64,000 nt of DNA from DATKWD01 sp963704815 (GTDB lineage Bacteria > Actinomycetota > Acidimicrobiia > Acidimicrobiales > Salinilacustritrichaceae). Below, in pieces: positions 8,757-16,933 of this stretch. The stretch covers positions 434,001 through 498,000 of the forward strand of contig CAVPHU010000010.1 of the NCBI GenBank assembly GCA_963704815.1, in the 5' to 3' direction. The notes under the pieces were generated by a model. That model had not been told where the DNA came from and searched no databases. It saw only the letters and a list, made by a program, of their open reading frames with translations. Both the position numbers and the translations under genes were made by a program. Numbering within the stretch: the stretch's first letter is position 1; every line of letters starts with the position of its first letter.

Positions 8757-10142
8757 TCAGCCGGCGAGCGCGGCGACTTCGTCGATGCCGTCGCGGAGGC
8801 ACTCCACGTAGAGCTCGGGGTCCGGCACCGCGGCCGGATCGGTGCTGATGGCGAGGTGGAGCTCGTCGACGTAGCTGAGCACGGTGATGTTGCTCGCCGA
8901 GCCGCTCAGCGGGCCGAACCCGAAGTTCGCCTGCATCTTCGCCCCGGCGATGTAGATCGGCATCGGTGCGCCGGGCACGTTGCTGGTGACCACGTCGATC
9001 GCCTTGAGCATCGAACCGAACAGGCTCGTGGTCAGCGTCAGCGGCAGTCGGTTGAGCACGCCGGAGATCGGCTCGACGATGCCGAGGGACGGCTCGTGAC
9101 GCTGTTCGTCGACGAGGCGGTGGATCGCCCGCATCCGCTCGGCCGGATCCTCGATCGAGATCGGGAACGTGAACCGGGCCGGGACGAACTGGTTGCCGGC
9201 GACGATCTCGTCGTCGTCGGATCGGATGTTGATGGGCATCGTCATCCGCAACTCGTCGACGGCCACGCCGTGCTTGTCGTGGTAGCGGCGGAGCCCACCG
9301 GCCACACCGGCGACGAAGGCGTCGTTGAGCTTGCCGTCGACGGTCTTGGCGGCGGCCTTCATCTCGGGCAGCGAGGCGGTCAGGTGGTCGAACCGGACCG
9401 AGAGCGACCTTCCGGTCATGATCGGGCTCAGGGGCTCGGACACCGGCTTCAACATCCGAGCAGTCGAGGAGGCCAGTTCGCCGAACCGCCGAGCCGAGCC
9501 CACGGGGTCGGTGGCGTTCTCGAGCATCCGGCCCGGGATGCGGCCGGCGATGCCCATCGCCCGCCGGGTCTCGTGCACGACACCCTCGCGGATCATCCGC
9601 AGTGGCTCGGGCGACTCGGGATCCGGTGCCTCCGGGAGTCGGCCGAGGGGCTTGCCCTCCGGGGTGGTGTCGAGGAAGGCCATCGACAGCTTCATGGCCC
9701 CGACGCCGTCGGTGAGGCTGTGGTGCATCTTCTGCACCAGGGCGGAGCGTCCGTCGGTGAGCCCGTCGACGATCACGAACTCCCACAACGGGCGGGCTCG
9801 ATCGAACCCGCTCATCGCGAAGGGCGCGGCGAAGTCGAACAACTCGCGGACGGTGCCTTCGCCGGGTGCCTTCTGGAACCGCACGTGGTAGTCGAGATCG
9901 AAGTTCGGATCGATCACGAACTCCGGCGGAGAGATGCCGAACGGGGCGCTCACCACCCGCTGGCGCAACCGCGGGACCTCTCGGCTGGCATGGTCGATCT
10001 GTTCGGCGAACCGATCGTGATCGGGTTGTTTCTCGAGCAGGGTGACACTCGTGATCGTCGATCGGAGGAGCGGGTCCTTCTCGATCGCCCACATGAGCGC
10101 GTCCTGGTCGCTCATCCGCTTCTCGAACCGAAGCTTGGCCAT
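8757..10142 (-). CDS. WS/DGAT wax ester synthase / diacylglycerol acyltransferase (copy 1)
   Basis: A 461-residue bifunctional acyltransferase of normal family length. The catalytic HHxxxDG is present as HHSLTDG at residues 140-146. The conserved C-terminal NVPGAP and the preceding PLTLTTS region also fit. It transfers acyl groups from acyl-CoA to long-chain alcohols or diacylglycerol, making storage wax esters or triacylglycerol. A GAGGAG ribosome site precedes ATG 10142, and TAGTCT (minus strand, 10170-10175) is a likely -10. A second WS/DGAT lies at 55.3 kb in the stress-gene region. Neighbours give no further substrate hint. Confidence 0.92.
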   Translation of the reverse strand: MAKLRFEKRMSDQDALMWAIEKDPLLRSTITSVTLLEKQPDHDRFAEQIDHASREVPRLRQRVVSAPFGISPPEFVIDPNFDLDYHVRFQKAPGEGTVRELFDFAAPFAMSGFDRARPLWEFVIVDGLTDGRSALVQKMHHSLTDGVGAMKLSMAFLDTTPEGKPLGRLPEAPDPESPEPLRMIREGVVHETRRAMGIAGRIPGRMLENATDPVGSARRFGELASSTARMLKPVSEPLSPIMTGRSLSVRFDHLTASLPEMKAAAKTVDGKLNDAFVAGVAGGLRRYHDKHGVAVDELRMTMPINIRSDDDEIVAGNQFVPARFTFPISIEDPAERMRAIHRLVDEQRHEPSLGIVEPISGVLNRLPLTLTTSLFGSMLKAIDVVTSNVPGAPMPIYIAGAKMQANFGFGPLSGSASNITVLSYVDELHLAISTDPAAVPDPELYVECLRDGIDEVAALAG

Positions 10143-10270
10143 GACGACTCCTCGTCTGTCGTTGCCAGAAGACTATGCCAGCCGGTCGTCGGTAGTCTCG
10201 GAGTGGCGGGCGCGTGCCCGACCGCCGACTACGCCTGCGGTGAAGACTCGCTACCCAAGGAAGCAACCTC

Positions 10271-10807
10271 ATGGCCGCCCAAGACAAGCTCGTCCTCTTC
10301 GGGGCCCGCTACGACAGCGCCGAAGCTGCCGAACGCGACTACGACGCGGTGAAGTCGCTCTACTACGACCTGAAGATCATCGACACCTTCGACGCCGCGA
10401 TCCTCAACAAGGACGAGAAGGGCAAGGTGACGATCGTCAAGAAGCACGAGCAGCCGACCCGCAGCGGAGGTTGGCGCGGCGCCGGCATCGGCCTGGCCAC
10501 GGGCGCAGTCATCGCGCTGTTCCCTGCGGCGGCGATCGGCACCGGATTGCTGGCAGCGACGACCGGAGGCGGTGCCATTCTCGGCGCGGTCGCCGGACAC
10601 GTGACGGCCGGCATGAGCCGGAGCGACCTCATGGATCTCGGCGAACACCTCGATGCCGGGCAGAGCGGGATCATCGTGGTCGCCGTGACCGATCTCGGCG
10701 TACAGATCGAGAACGTCCTGGCCAACGCGGCCGAGGTGAAGCGCAAGGACCTCGAGGCCGACGAGAAGGCGATGGACGAGGACGTCGCCGCTGCCGGCGA
10801 GGAGTAG
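10271..10807 (+). CDS. DUF1269-type membrane protein
   Basis: A 178-residue protein. A predicted ferredoxin-like N-terminal half carries a LYYDLKIIDTFDAAIL segment. The middle is hydrophobic and very rich in Gly and Ala (about 73-115), looking like a glycine-zipper or paired transmembrane segment. The C-terminal part (IIVVAVTDLG) ends in a charged helix. This matches the DUF1269 family, whose function is unknown. AAGGAAG lies 7 bases before the ATG. It is convergent with a 64-residue membrane protein, only 6 bases apart. Confidence 0.75.
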   Translation: MAAQDKLVLFGARYDSAEAAERDYDAVKSLYYDLKIIDTFDAAILNKDEKGKVTIVKKHEQPTRSGGWRGAGIGLATGAVIALFPAAAIGTGLLAATTGGGAILGAVAGHVTAGMSRSDLMDLGEHLDAGQSGIIVVAVTDLGVQIENVLANAAEVKRKDLEADEKAMDEDVAAAGEE

Positions 10808-10813
10808 CGACGT

Positions 10814-11008
10814 CTAGAAGGCGAGCAGGAGCAGGCCGAGGATTCCGAGGACCACCAGCACGCCCATCACGATCTGCATTCCGCCCGACCCGAACGCATG
10901 CTTCATGCGCTCGTCGTGTTCCCACTTGTCGTTGGCGGGTGTGCCGACCTTCGGGAGGTGCTTCGGGTGCTCGTGCCCCTTGCGGGGCTTGCTCGTGCTG
11001 CTTCCCAT
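10814..11008 (-). CDS. Small tail-anchored membrane protein
   Basis: A 64-residue protein. The first 45 residues are charged and His/Lys-rich (GHEHPKHLPK); the last 18 form one hydrophobic segment ending at the C-terminus. I do not recognise a family. Support for a real gene is the clear soluble-plus-anchor layout and a TAGTCT -10 hexamer 6 bases before the ATG, the same leaderless arrangement seen for larger genes here. Confidence 0.6.
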   Translation of the reverse strand: MGSSTSKPRKGHEHPKHLPKVGTPANDKWEHDERMKHAFGSGGMQIVMGVLVVLGILGLLLLAF

Positions 11009-11014
11009 GTCCCG

Positions 11015-11020
11015 AGACTA
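11015..11020 (-). promoter_or_regulatory. -10 hexamer TAGTCT for the 64-residue membrane protein
   Basis: On the minus strand TAGTCT ends 6 bases before ATG 11008, which implies a leaderless transcript. Confidence 0.45.
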
Positions 11021-11164
11021 GCCGCCGCCCCAGCCGCTCGGCCCGGGCCGACCAGCGACTGTTTCCCCCGGCCGCCATCCGCTCGGCCTCGCCGGCTACG
11101 CGGGGGCCAGGCGATCCCGGCGCCGGCCGGTTCGTCGATCGCGACGCGGGTCAGGCAGCGGGCC

Positions 11165-12649
11165 TCAGCCACCCTCGGCTGCGACTCCGTACCTGGCGAT
11201 GAGGGCGAGGACCGCGTCGACATCGTCCTCGGAGACCTCGGGGTTCATGAACAGCAAACGGAAGGTGTTGATGCCGTGCACCGGCTGGAACCCGACCATC
11301 GCCGTGCCGTCGGCCTGCATCCGGGCCTTGATCGCCGGGGGGAGACCATGAAGCCGTCGTCGGACCTGCTCGCTCGCGGCCGCGAGGTCGACGGGACGCA
11401 GGTCGGGTGGCACCCAGGCGAAGACGACGTTGGTGAAGTCGCCGGCGACCACCGTCACGAATTCGTCCCTGGATTCGATGGCCGCACGAGCGTGTTCGGC
11501 CAAGGCGACCGCGTGGTCGACACGATCGGCGAACCCGTCGTCGCCCCGCACGATCCAGGTCAGCCAGAGCTTCAACACGTCGATGCGGCGAGCGCACTGG
11601 AACGTGCGATCGCCCGAGTCGAGCTCGGCGTACTGTTTGTCGGGCTGGAACAGGTAGCTGGCCCCCGTTGCGAAGCACGGTGCCAGCTGGGCCGGGTCGC
11701 GAACCAGCAGCGCGGTGCACTGCTGGGTGATGCCCATCATCTTGTGCAGGTTCCACACGAAGGAGTCCGAGCGCTCGACGCCGGCGAGACGGTGCGACTG
11801 GTCGGGTGAGAACAGCGCCGACCCTCCGTAGCAGCCATCGACATGGAGCCAGAGCCCATGTCGTTCGCAGACGTCGGCCAGGGCGTCGAGATCGTCGAAG
11901 GCCGAGGTGACCGTCGTGCCCGCCGTGGCGATGACGGCGAACGGAACCTCTCCCCGCTCCGTGGCCTCGCCGACGGCGGACTCGAGTGCTGCCGGGACCA
12001 TCGCCCCGTCAGGGTCGGTCTCGACCTCGATGACCGCTTCCGTTCCGAGACCGAGCAACGCCGCCGACTTCTTGGCGGCGTAGTGCCCGCTCGACGACAC
12101 GAACACCACCAGCCGTTCGGGTCCGGCGCCGCGGCGGACCAGGTCGGCGTCGCGGCGATGCCGGGCCAGCTGCAGCGCGTAGAGGGTGGCGGTCGACCCA
12201 CCGGGGCAGAAGAGGCCGGGAGGGGTGTCGAGCATCGAGTCGGACACCGGGTAGCCCGCCAACCGCGCCAGCTTCGACAGGACGGCCGACTCCATGAGTG
12301 TGAACACCGGTGCGGCCTCGAAGGTCGCCCCGGTGGTGTTGAGGGCGGCGCCCAGCCAGTCGCCCACCACGGCCACCGGGTCGGGGCCGGCGAAGTTCTG
12401 GTTGAGGAACCGCGGGTGGCTGGTGTGGACCGAGTGGCGAATCGTCAGGTCGACCGCGTCGAGGACGGCTCGTGCATCGCGTGGCGCGACCCGGTCGGCC
12501 AGCGCGATCCCGCCCGTGCGAGCGAAGGCTTCGAGCAGCTCGTGCGGCGAGGCGAAGTCGATGACGGGATCGTCTCCGCGGGGTGGATCGAGCACGTAGG
12601 CGAGGGCCCGCGCCGCGATCTTCTCTTCGATCCGGTCGGTCACCGACAC
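11165..12649 (-). CDS. Pyridoxal-dependent amino acid decarboxylase
   Basis: A PLP decarboxylase of about 494 residues, of the group II family that includes aromatic-L-amino-acid, diaminobutyrate and glutamate decarboxylases. Visible landmarks are FCPGGSTAT (cofactor phosphate binding), the AGTT turn, HVDGCYGG with the pyridine-binding Asp, and NLHKMMG with the Schiff-base Lys. The C-terminal domain carries the conserved RLLFMNP. The longest frame would start at 12808 inside the divergent LLM gene. GTG 12649 (or 12643) is preferred because homology begins there. The substrate amino acid cannot be decided from sequence. Confidence 0.88.
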   Translation of the reverse strand: MSVTDRIEEKIAARALAYVLDPPRGDDPVIDFASPHELLEAFARTGGIALADRVAPRDARAVLDAVDLTIRHSVHTSHPRFLNQNFAGPDPVAVVGDWLGAALNTTGATFEAAPVFTLMESAVLSKLARLAGYPVSDSMLDTPPGLFCPGGSTATLYALQLARHRRDADLVRRGAGPERLVVFVSSSGHYAAKKSAALLGLGTEAVIEVETDPDGAMVPAALESAVGEATERGEVPFAVIATAGTTVTSAFDDLDALADVCERHGLWLHVDGCYGGSALFSPDQSHRLAGVERSDSFVWNLHKMMGITQQCTALLVRDPAQLAPCFATGASYLFQPDKQYAELDSGDRTFQCARRIDVLKLWLTWIVRGDDGFADRVDHAVALAEHARAAIESRDEFVTVVAGDFTNVVFAWVPPDLRPVDLAAASEQVRRRLHGLPPAIKARMQADGTAMVGFQPVHGINTFRLLFMNPEVSEDDVDAVLALIARYGVAAEGG

Positions 12650-12751
12650 CTCACACGACGCGCCATCTCCCCAGTGTGGCCCGAACGCACCCGAGTCTCG
12701 CGGGCGTGAGATGATCGCACTCTCCTCTGGCAACCGCGAAGGAATCGGAAC

Positions 12752-13786
12752 GTGAAGATCAGCACGACCATCGGCTTCAACGGCGACCCACAGAAGCTGG
12801 CCGCGCACGCCCGCGATCTCGAGTCGGCGGGTGTCGATCTCGTCTGGGGCGCTGAGATCTACGGCTACGACCTGGTGAGCACCCTCGGATTCCTCGCCGG
12901 ACAGACCGAGCGCATGCAGCTCATGACCGGGATCATCCCGCTCTATTCACGGAGCCCGGCGCTCATCGCCCAGACGGCGGCGACCCTCGACGCGCTCTCC
13001 GGGGGCCGGTTCGTCCTCGGCCTCGGTTCTTCGGGTCCTCAGGTGATCGAGGGCTGGCACGGAGTGCCGTTCGAGAAGCCCCTCGGCCGAACCCGCGACA
13101 CCATCGACATCTGTCGCAAGGTGTGGAGTGGCGACAAGGTCTCCCACGAAGGTCGTGCCCACAGCCTGCCCCTCGTCGAGGGGGGCACCGGACTGGGCAA
13201 GCCGCTGAAGTTCATGAATCGGCCGCCCGAGAACGACATCCCCATCGCCATTGCGTCGATCGGACCCAAGAACGTCGAACTCACCGCCGAGGTGGCCGAC
13301 ATCTGGCAGACGATCCACTTCGTCCCGGACCGCTTCGAACAGGTGTGGGGCGACGCGCTCGCCGCCGGCAAGGCCAAGCGTCCCGCCGATCGAGCGCCGC
13401 TCCAGATCCTGGCCGGCGGCACGGTCGCGCTCGGCGACGGCCCGCACGTCGAGCAGGCACGCGAGGCGGCCCGTGGCCTCATCGGCTTCTACGTCGGGGG
13501 CATGGGAGCGAAGTCCAAGAACTTCTACAACGACCTGTTCAAGCGCTACGGCTGGGAGCAGGAGGCCGAGGAGATCCAGGACCTGTTCCTCTCGGGCAAG
13601 CGAGCCGAGGCCATCGCCGCCGTGCCGGACGAGTACATCGACCTCTCGGCGCTCATCGGCGACGAGGGCCGGGTGCGTGAGCGGCTTCAGGTCTTCAAGG
13701 ACGTCGGTGTCACCCATCTCAACGTCAACCCCGAGGGCCCCGACCCCCTCCGGACGATCGAGAAGATCAAGGCCTGGGCCGAATAG
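12752..13786 (+). CDS. LLM-class (F420-dependent) oxidoreductase
   Basis: A 344-residue luciferase-like TIM-barrel protein. The N-terminal DLVWGAEIYGYD strand, the TGIIPLYSRSPALIAQTAATLDALSGGRF helix-strand and GSSGPQV loop are standard for F420-binding members. AAGGAA lies a few bases before the GTG start. F420H2-dependent hydride transfer is the likely chemistry, with unknown substrate. It is divergent from the PLP decarboxylase, about 100 bases apart, and convergent with the tandem stress protein (6 bases between stops). Confidence 0.88.
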   Translation: MKISTTIGFNGDPQKLAAHARDLESAGVDLVWGAEIYGYDLVSTLGFLAGQTERMQLMTGIIPLYSRSPALIAQTAATLDALSGGRFVLGLGSSGPQVIEGWHGVPFEKPLGRTRDTIDICRKVWSGDKVSHEGRAHSLPLVEGGTGLGKPLKFMNRPPENDIPIAIASIGPKNVELTAEVADIWQTIHFVPDRFEQVWGDALAAGKAKRPADRAPLQILAGGTVALGDGPHVEQAREAARGLIGFYVGGMGAKSKNFYNDLFKRYGWEQEAEEIQDLFLSGKRAEAIAAVPDEYIDLSALIGDEGRVRERLQVFKDVGVTHLNVNPEGPDPLRTIEKIKAWAE

Positions 13787-13792
13787 GCGTCG

Positions 13793-14713
13793 TCAGGCTG
13801 GGTGACGGTCGAGCGGTGAGACGAACCCCGGTGGCTTCACGGCGATGACCGAACACGGAACGGTCTCGAGAATCTGTTCGGCCGTGTTGCCGATCACCAC
13901 CCCCTGGATTCCGGTGCGGGCGACCGTTCCCATGACGAGCAGGTTGATCCGGGACCGATCGACGACCGCCTGCACGACGTGGTCGGCCGCGCCCTTCACC
14001 AGGTGGACCTTCCAGGGCAAGTGCCCGAGGCCGCTCTCGTTCATCAGTTCGTCGAGGGCGTGGCGGTGGGAAGCCTCCTCGGCGTCGAGCAACGCTGCGA
14101 GTTCGCTGGCCGAGGTGCGCAGGAAGCCCGATCCTCGCAAGGTCGCCTCTCCGTAGAGCTCCCAGGCATGCACGAGGTGCAACTCGCCGCCGAACCGCTC
14201 GACCATCGACGCCGCGAGTTCGAGCACGGTGCGGTTGAGGTCGAGTTCTTCGGGGTCGGGGTTGACCGCCGCGAGCACCCGCTGCACGCGGGCCCGGCTC
14301 GGGCGGATGACCCACACCGGGCACGGGCACTTCCGGTAGAGCCGCTCGACGGTCGCGTGCGTCTCGTGACCCGCATCCGCAGTGATGACGACCAGGTCGT
14401 GGCCTTCGCTGATCACCCGTTCGATGATGGCGATCGCATGGCTGCCGGTGTCGGTGACCCGTTCGACCGGGCAGTCGGCGTGGGTCGCCCAGCGGCTGAG
14501 CCTCTTCTCGGCGGCCGCGAGCTCGGCCTCCTGCGCCTGCTTCAGGTACGTTGCCGAGTTGATCAGCCGTTCGAACCTCGACGGTTCGGGCACGACGCCC
14601 AACAGGGTCAGCCGGGCCTCGTTCTGGGTGGCCACTTCCGCGACGCGACGGGCGGCGGCGGCGTTGTCGTCGTCGCCGAGTGGGCTGAACAAGATGTTGG
14701 TGAATCGCTTCAT
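13793..14713 (-). CDS. Tandem-domain universal stress protein
   Basis: A 306-residue protein with two Usp domains, the layout of E. coli UspE and M. tuberculosis Rv2623. The C-terminal copy keeps the ATP-binding G-2x-G-9x-G-S/T pattern (GTVARTGIQGVVIGNTAEQ, near residue 270). The N-terminal copy lacks the Gly-rich loop, so only one domain probably binds nucleotide. A minus-strand TAGGAT -10 (14725-14730) lies 11 bases upstream of the ATG. A DosR-like palindrome at 14754-14767 covers the expected -35 region. The Rv2623 likeness and this site suggest a dormancy or redox-stress role (inferred). Confidence 0.88.
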   Translation of the reverse strand: MKRFTNILFSPLGDDDNAAAARRVAEVATQNEARLTLLGVVPEPSRFERLINSATYLKQAQEAELAAAEKRLSRWATHADCPVERVTDTGSHAIAIIERVISEGHDLVVITADAGHETHATVERLYRKCPCPVWVIRPSRARVQRVLAAVNPDPEELDLNRTVLELAASMVERFGGELHLVHAWELYGEATLRGSGFLRTSASELAALLDAEEASHRHALDELMNESGLGHLPWKVHLVKGAADHVVQAVVDRSRINLLVMGTVARTGIQGVVIGNTAEQILETVPCSVIAVKPPGFVSPLDRHPA

Positions 14714-14753
14714 GGTCGCCCCCGATCCTAGGCAGCCGCTCGGCCGTTGCGTA

Positions 14754-14767
14754 GGGGCCGAAGGCCC
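14754..14767 (-). promoter_or_regulatory. DosR-like palindrome upstream of the tandem Usp
   Basis: Minus-strand GGGCCTTCGGCCCC matches 10 of 12 specified bases of the GGGACTTTNGNCCC dormancy box. It lies about 24 bases upstream of the candidate -10. This is the weakest of the three boxes in the window, because any GC-rich palindrome can resemble the motif. Confidence 0.35.
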
Positions 14768-14805
14768 GAGATCCCGGTTCCGGCGAGCGGCGAGCAGGCG
14801 TCGAA

Positions 14806-14811
14806 TACCCT
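14806..14811 (+). promoter_or_regulatory. -10 hexamer TACCCT, leaderless promoter of the amidase
   Basis: TACCCT ends 6 bases before ATG 14818, with no Shine-Dalgarno sequence between. Confidence 0.5.
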
Positions 14812-14817
14812 TCGCAG

Positions 14818-16266
14818 ATGCCCGAACTGCACTCGCTCGACACCGTCGGTCTCGCCGATGCCATCCGCCGGAACGACTGCTCGCCCCGCGATGCGGTCGC
14901 AGGAGCCATCGACCGTATCCAAGCGCTCGACGGTGACCTCAATGCCGTGGTCACCGAACGGTTCGATGCGGCGCTGGCCGAAGCCCAGGGTGATCTACCC
15001 GATGGACCGTTCCGCGGGGTCCCGATGCTGCTCAAGGACCTCTGGCCGGCCATGGCCGGCCAGCCGCTGCACCTGGGGGTCAAGGCCCTCAAAGAGGCCG
15101 ACTACCGGGCCGACATCGACTCGGCCATCACCCAGCGCTACCGAGCCGCGGGGTTCGTGATCATCGGCCGCACCAACACCCCGGAGCTGGGGCTCGTGGC
15201 GACCACCGAACCCGAGTCGTACGGGCCGTCGAGGAATCCGTGGAACACCGGGCACGGCACGGGCGGGTCGAGCGGCGGCGCAGCCGCAGCCGTCGCCTCG
15301 GGCATGATCCCGGCCGCCAACGCGAGCGACGGGGGTGGAAGCATCCGCATTCCCGCAGCGATGTGCGGCCTCGTCGGGCTGAAGCCGAGCCGCGGCCGGG
15401 TCCCGATGGGCCCGCTCCAGGACGAATGGGGCCTGTCGGTCCAGCACGTGGTCTGCCACACGGTGCGCGACGCAGCCGCCATTCTCGACGTGTCGGCGAT
15501 CCCGACGCTCGGGGACGGAGTGATCGCTCCCGACTTCGGACGTCCGTATGCGGGATGTGTCGGGACCGACCCCGGGATGCTGAAGGTCGGGTTCTGGGCC
15601 GACGCCCCGCAGGCTGCGCTCGAGCTCCACCCAACCTGCCGGTCGGCCGTCCAGGCGACCGCTCAGCAGTTGTCCGAGCTCGGCCACGAGGTGACCGAGG
15701 GCCATCCGCCGACGCTCGACGACGAATCGATGGCGGGCGAGTTCACTGCGATGTGGATGGCCGGGGCCCAGCTCTCGCTCGATCGCATCGGCGGCATGCT
15801 CGGACGGCCCGTGACCGCCGACGACGTCGAGCCGGCCACCTGGGTGATGGCCGAGATGGCTGCCTCGGTGTCGGGCTTCGACCTGATGAAGGCCCAGGCC
15901 GCCATGCACACCTACCGGCGCGGCATCGCCGACTGGTGGGAGTCGGGCTTCGATCTGCTCGTGACACCCACGACCTGTCAGCCGGCTCCGCGCCTCGGCG
16001 AACTGACGGCTGCAGCCGACGATCCGATTCGTGGCCTCACGGCCTCGATCCCCTACGCCGCCTACACCTCGCCGTTCAACGTCTCGGGACAACCGGCCAT
16101 CTCGCTGCCGCTGGCCCAGACCGACGATGGCCTGCCGGTCGGGGTCCAGATCGTGGCGGCCTACGGGCGCGAGGACCTGCTGTTGTCGGTGGCCGCACAG
16201 CTCGAGGCGGCAGACGCGTTCGTGTCCGCCACCCCGGCGGTCCACGCCGATCATCTCCGCGGCTGA
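14818..16266 (+). CDS. Amidase (amidase-signature family)
   Basis: A 482-residue amidase-signature hydrolase. The Ser-cisSer-Lys triad is present: Lys73 in MLLKD, cis-Ser151 in GTGGSSGG and nucleophile Ser175 in DGGGSIRIP, with the family's usual spacing. It hydrolyses a carboxamide; family members act on fatty amides, aryl amides or the Glu-tRNA amide. No gatB or gatC is adjacent, and the protein has the C-terminus of stand-alone amidases, so a catabolic role is more likely than GatA. The VOC gene follows 70 bases later with its own ribosome site. Confidence 0.92.
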   Translation: MPELHSLDTVGLADAIRRNDCSPRDAVAGAIDRIQALDGDLNAVVTERFDAALAEAQGDLPDGPFRGVPMLLKDLWPAMAGQPLHLGVKALKEADYRADIDSAITQRYRAAGFVIIGRTNTPELGLVATTEPESYGPSRNPWNTGHGTGGSSGGAAAAVASGMIPAANASDGGGSIRIPAAMCGLVGLKPSRGRVPMGPLQDEWGLSVQHVVCHTVRDAAAILDVSAIPTLGDGVIAPDFGRPYAGCVGTDPGMLKVGFWADAPQAALELHPTCRSAVQATAQQLSELGHEVTEGHPPTLDDESMAGEFTAMWMAGAQLSLDRIGGMLGRPVTADDVEPATWVMAEMAASVSGFDLMKAQAAMHTYRRGIADWWESGFDLLVTPTTCQPAPRLGELTAAADDPIRGLTASIPYAAYTSPFNVSGQPAISLPLAQTDDGLPVGVQIVAAYGREDLLLSVAAQLEAADAFVSATPAVHADHLRG

Positions 16267-16336
16267 CGGCGAGAGGAGCAGTCACGGAACGTCCTCGATA
16301 CCGTCGGCAGGTGTCCGATCGACCAGAGGAGCAGCC

Positions 16337-16891
16337 ATGACCGCACCGGAACTTCCACCGTCGCCGAAGTGGCGGGGGATCAACCACCTGGCCCTCGTCA
16401 CGCCCGACATGGACGCGACCGTTCGGTTCTATGCCGGGGTGCTCGACATGCCCCTGGTCATGACCCTGATGGCCGGACCGATGCGCCACTACTTCTTCGA
16501 GATGTCGCCCCACAACACCGTGGCCTTCTTCGAGGTCGAGGGAGCCGAGACGTTCGAGAAGGGCGCCGGGTCGCCCGCGCCGTACCCGGTCCAACTCGAC
16601 CACCTCTCGTTCGACGTGCCCGACCTCGAGTCGTTGGAGGTCCTGCGTCAGCGTCTCATCGCGGCCGGGTCCGATGTCACCGAGCTCGTCGACCACGGCG
16701 TGATGAGGTCGGTCTACTTCACCGATCCGAACGGCATCGCGCTCGAGGCGAGCGTGTGGATCGAAGACGGAACCGGACGCGAGTTCGACCCCGCCGACGA
16801 GTCCGTTTTCCTCGACCCCGATCCGGTCCCCGCTGTCGCCGAACTGGCGGCCGGCGGCTTGACGCATCTCCCCAAGACCCACCTCGTCTGA
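16337..16891 (+). CDS. VOC-family protein (glyoxalase/dioxygenase fold)
   Basis: A 184-residue protein with one complete vicinal-oxygen-chelate unit. The opening strand INHLALVTPDMDATVRFYAGVL and the second module starting at QLDHLSFDVPD carry candidate metal His residues. The expected Glu appears in FTDPNGIALEASVW. Metal-dependent ring cleavage, isomerisation or glutathione transfer are all possible. AGAGGAG lies upstream of ATG 16337. It sits between an amidase and a CrtI-like oxidoreductase on the same strand. Confidence 0.85.
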   Translation: MTAPELPPSPKWRGINHLALVTPDMDATVRFYAGVLDMPLVMTLMAGPMRHYFFEMSPHNTVAFFEVEGAETFEKGAGSPAPYPVQLDHLSFDVPDLESLEVLRQRLIAAGSDVTELVDHGVMRSVYFTDPNGIALEASVWIEDGTGREFDPADESVFLDPDPVPAVAELAAGGLTHLPKTHLV

Positions 16892-16933
16892 GGAGCACGA
16901 ACGCGGGGTCGCGCATCGCGCGAGACTCTGCGG

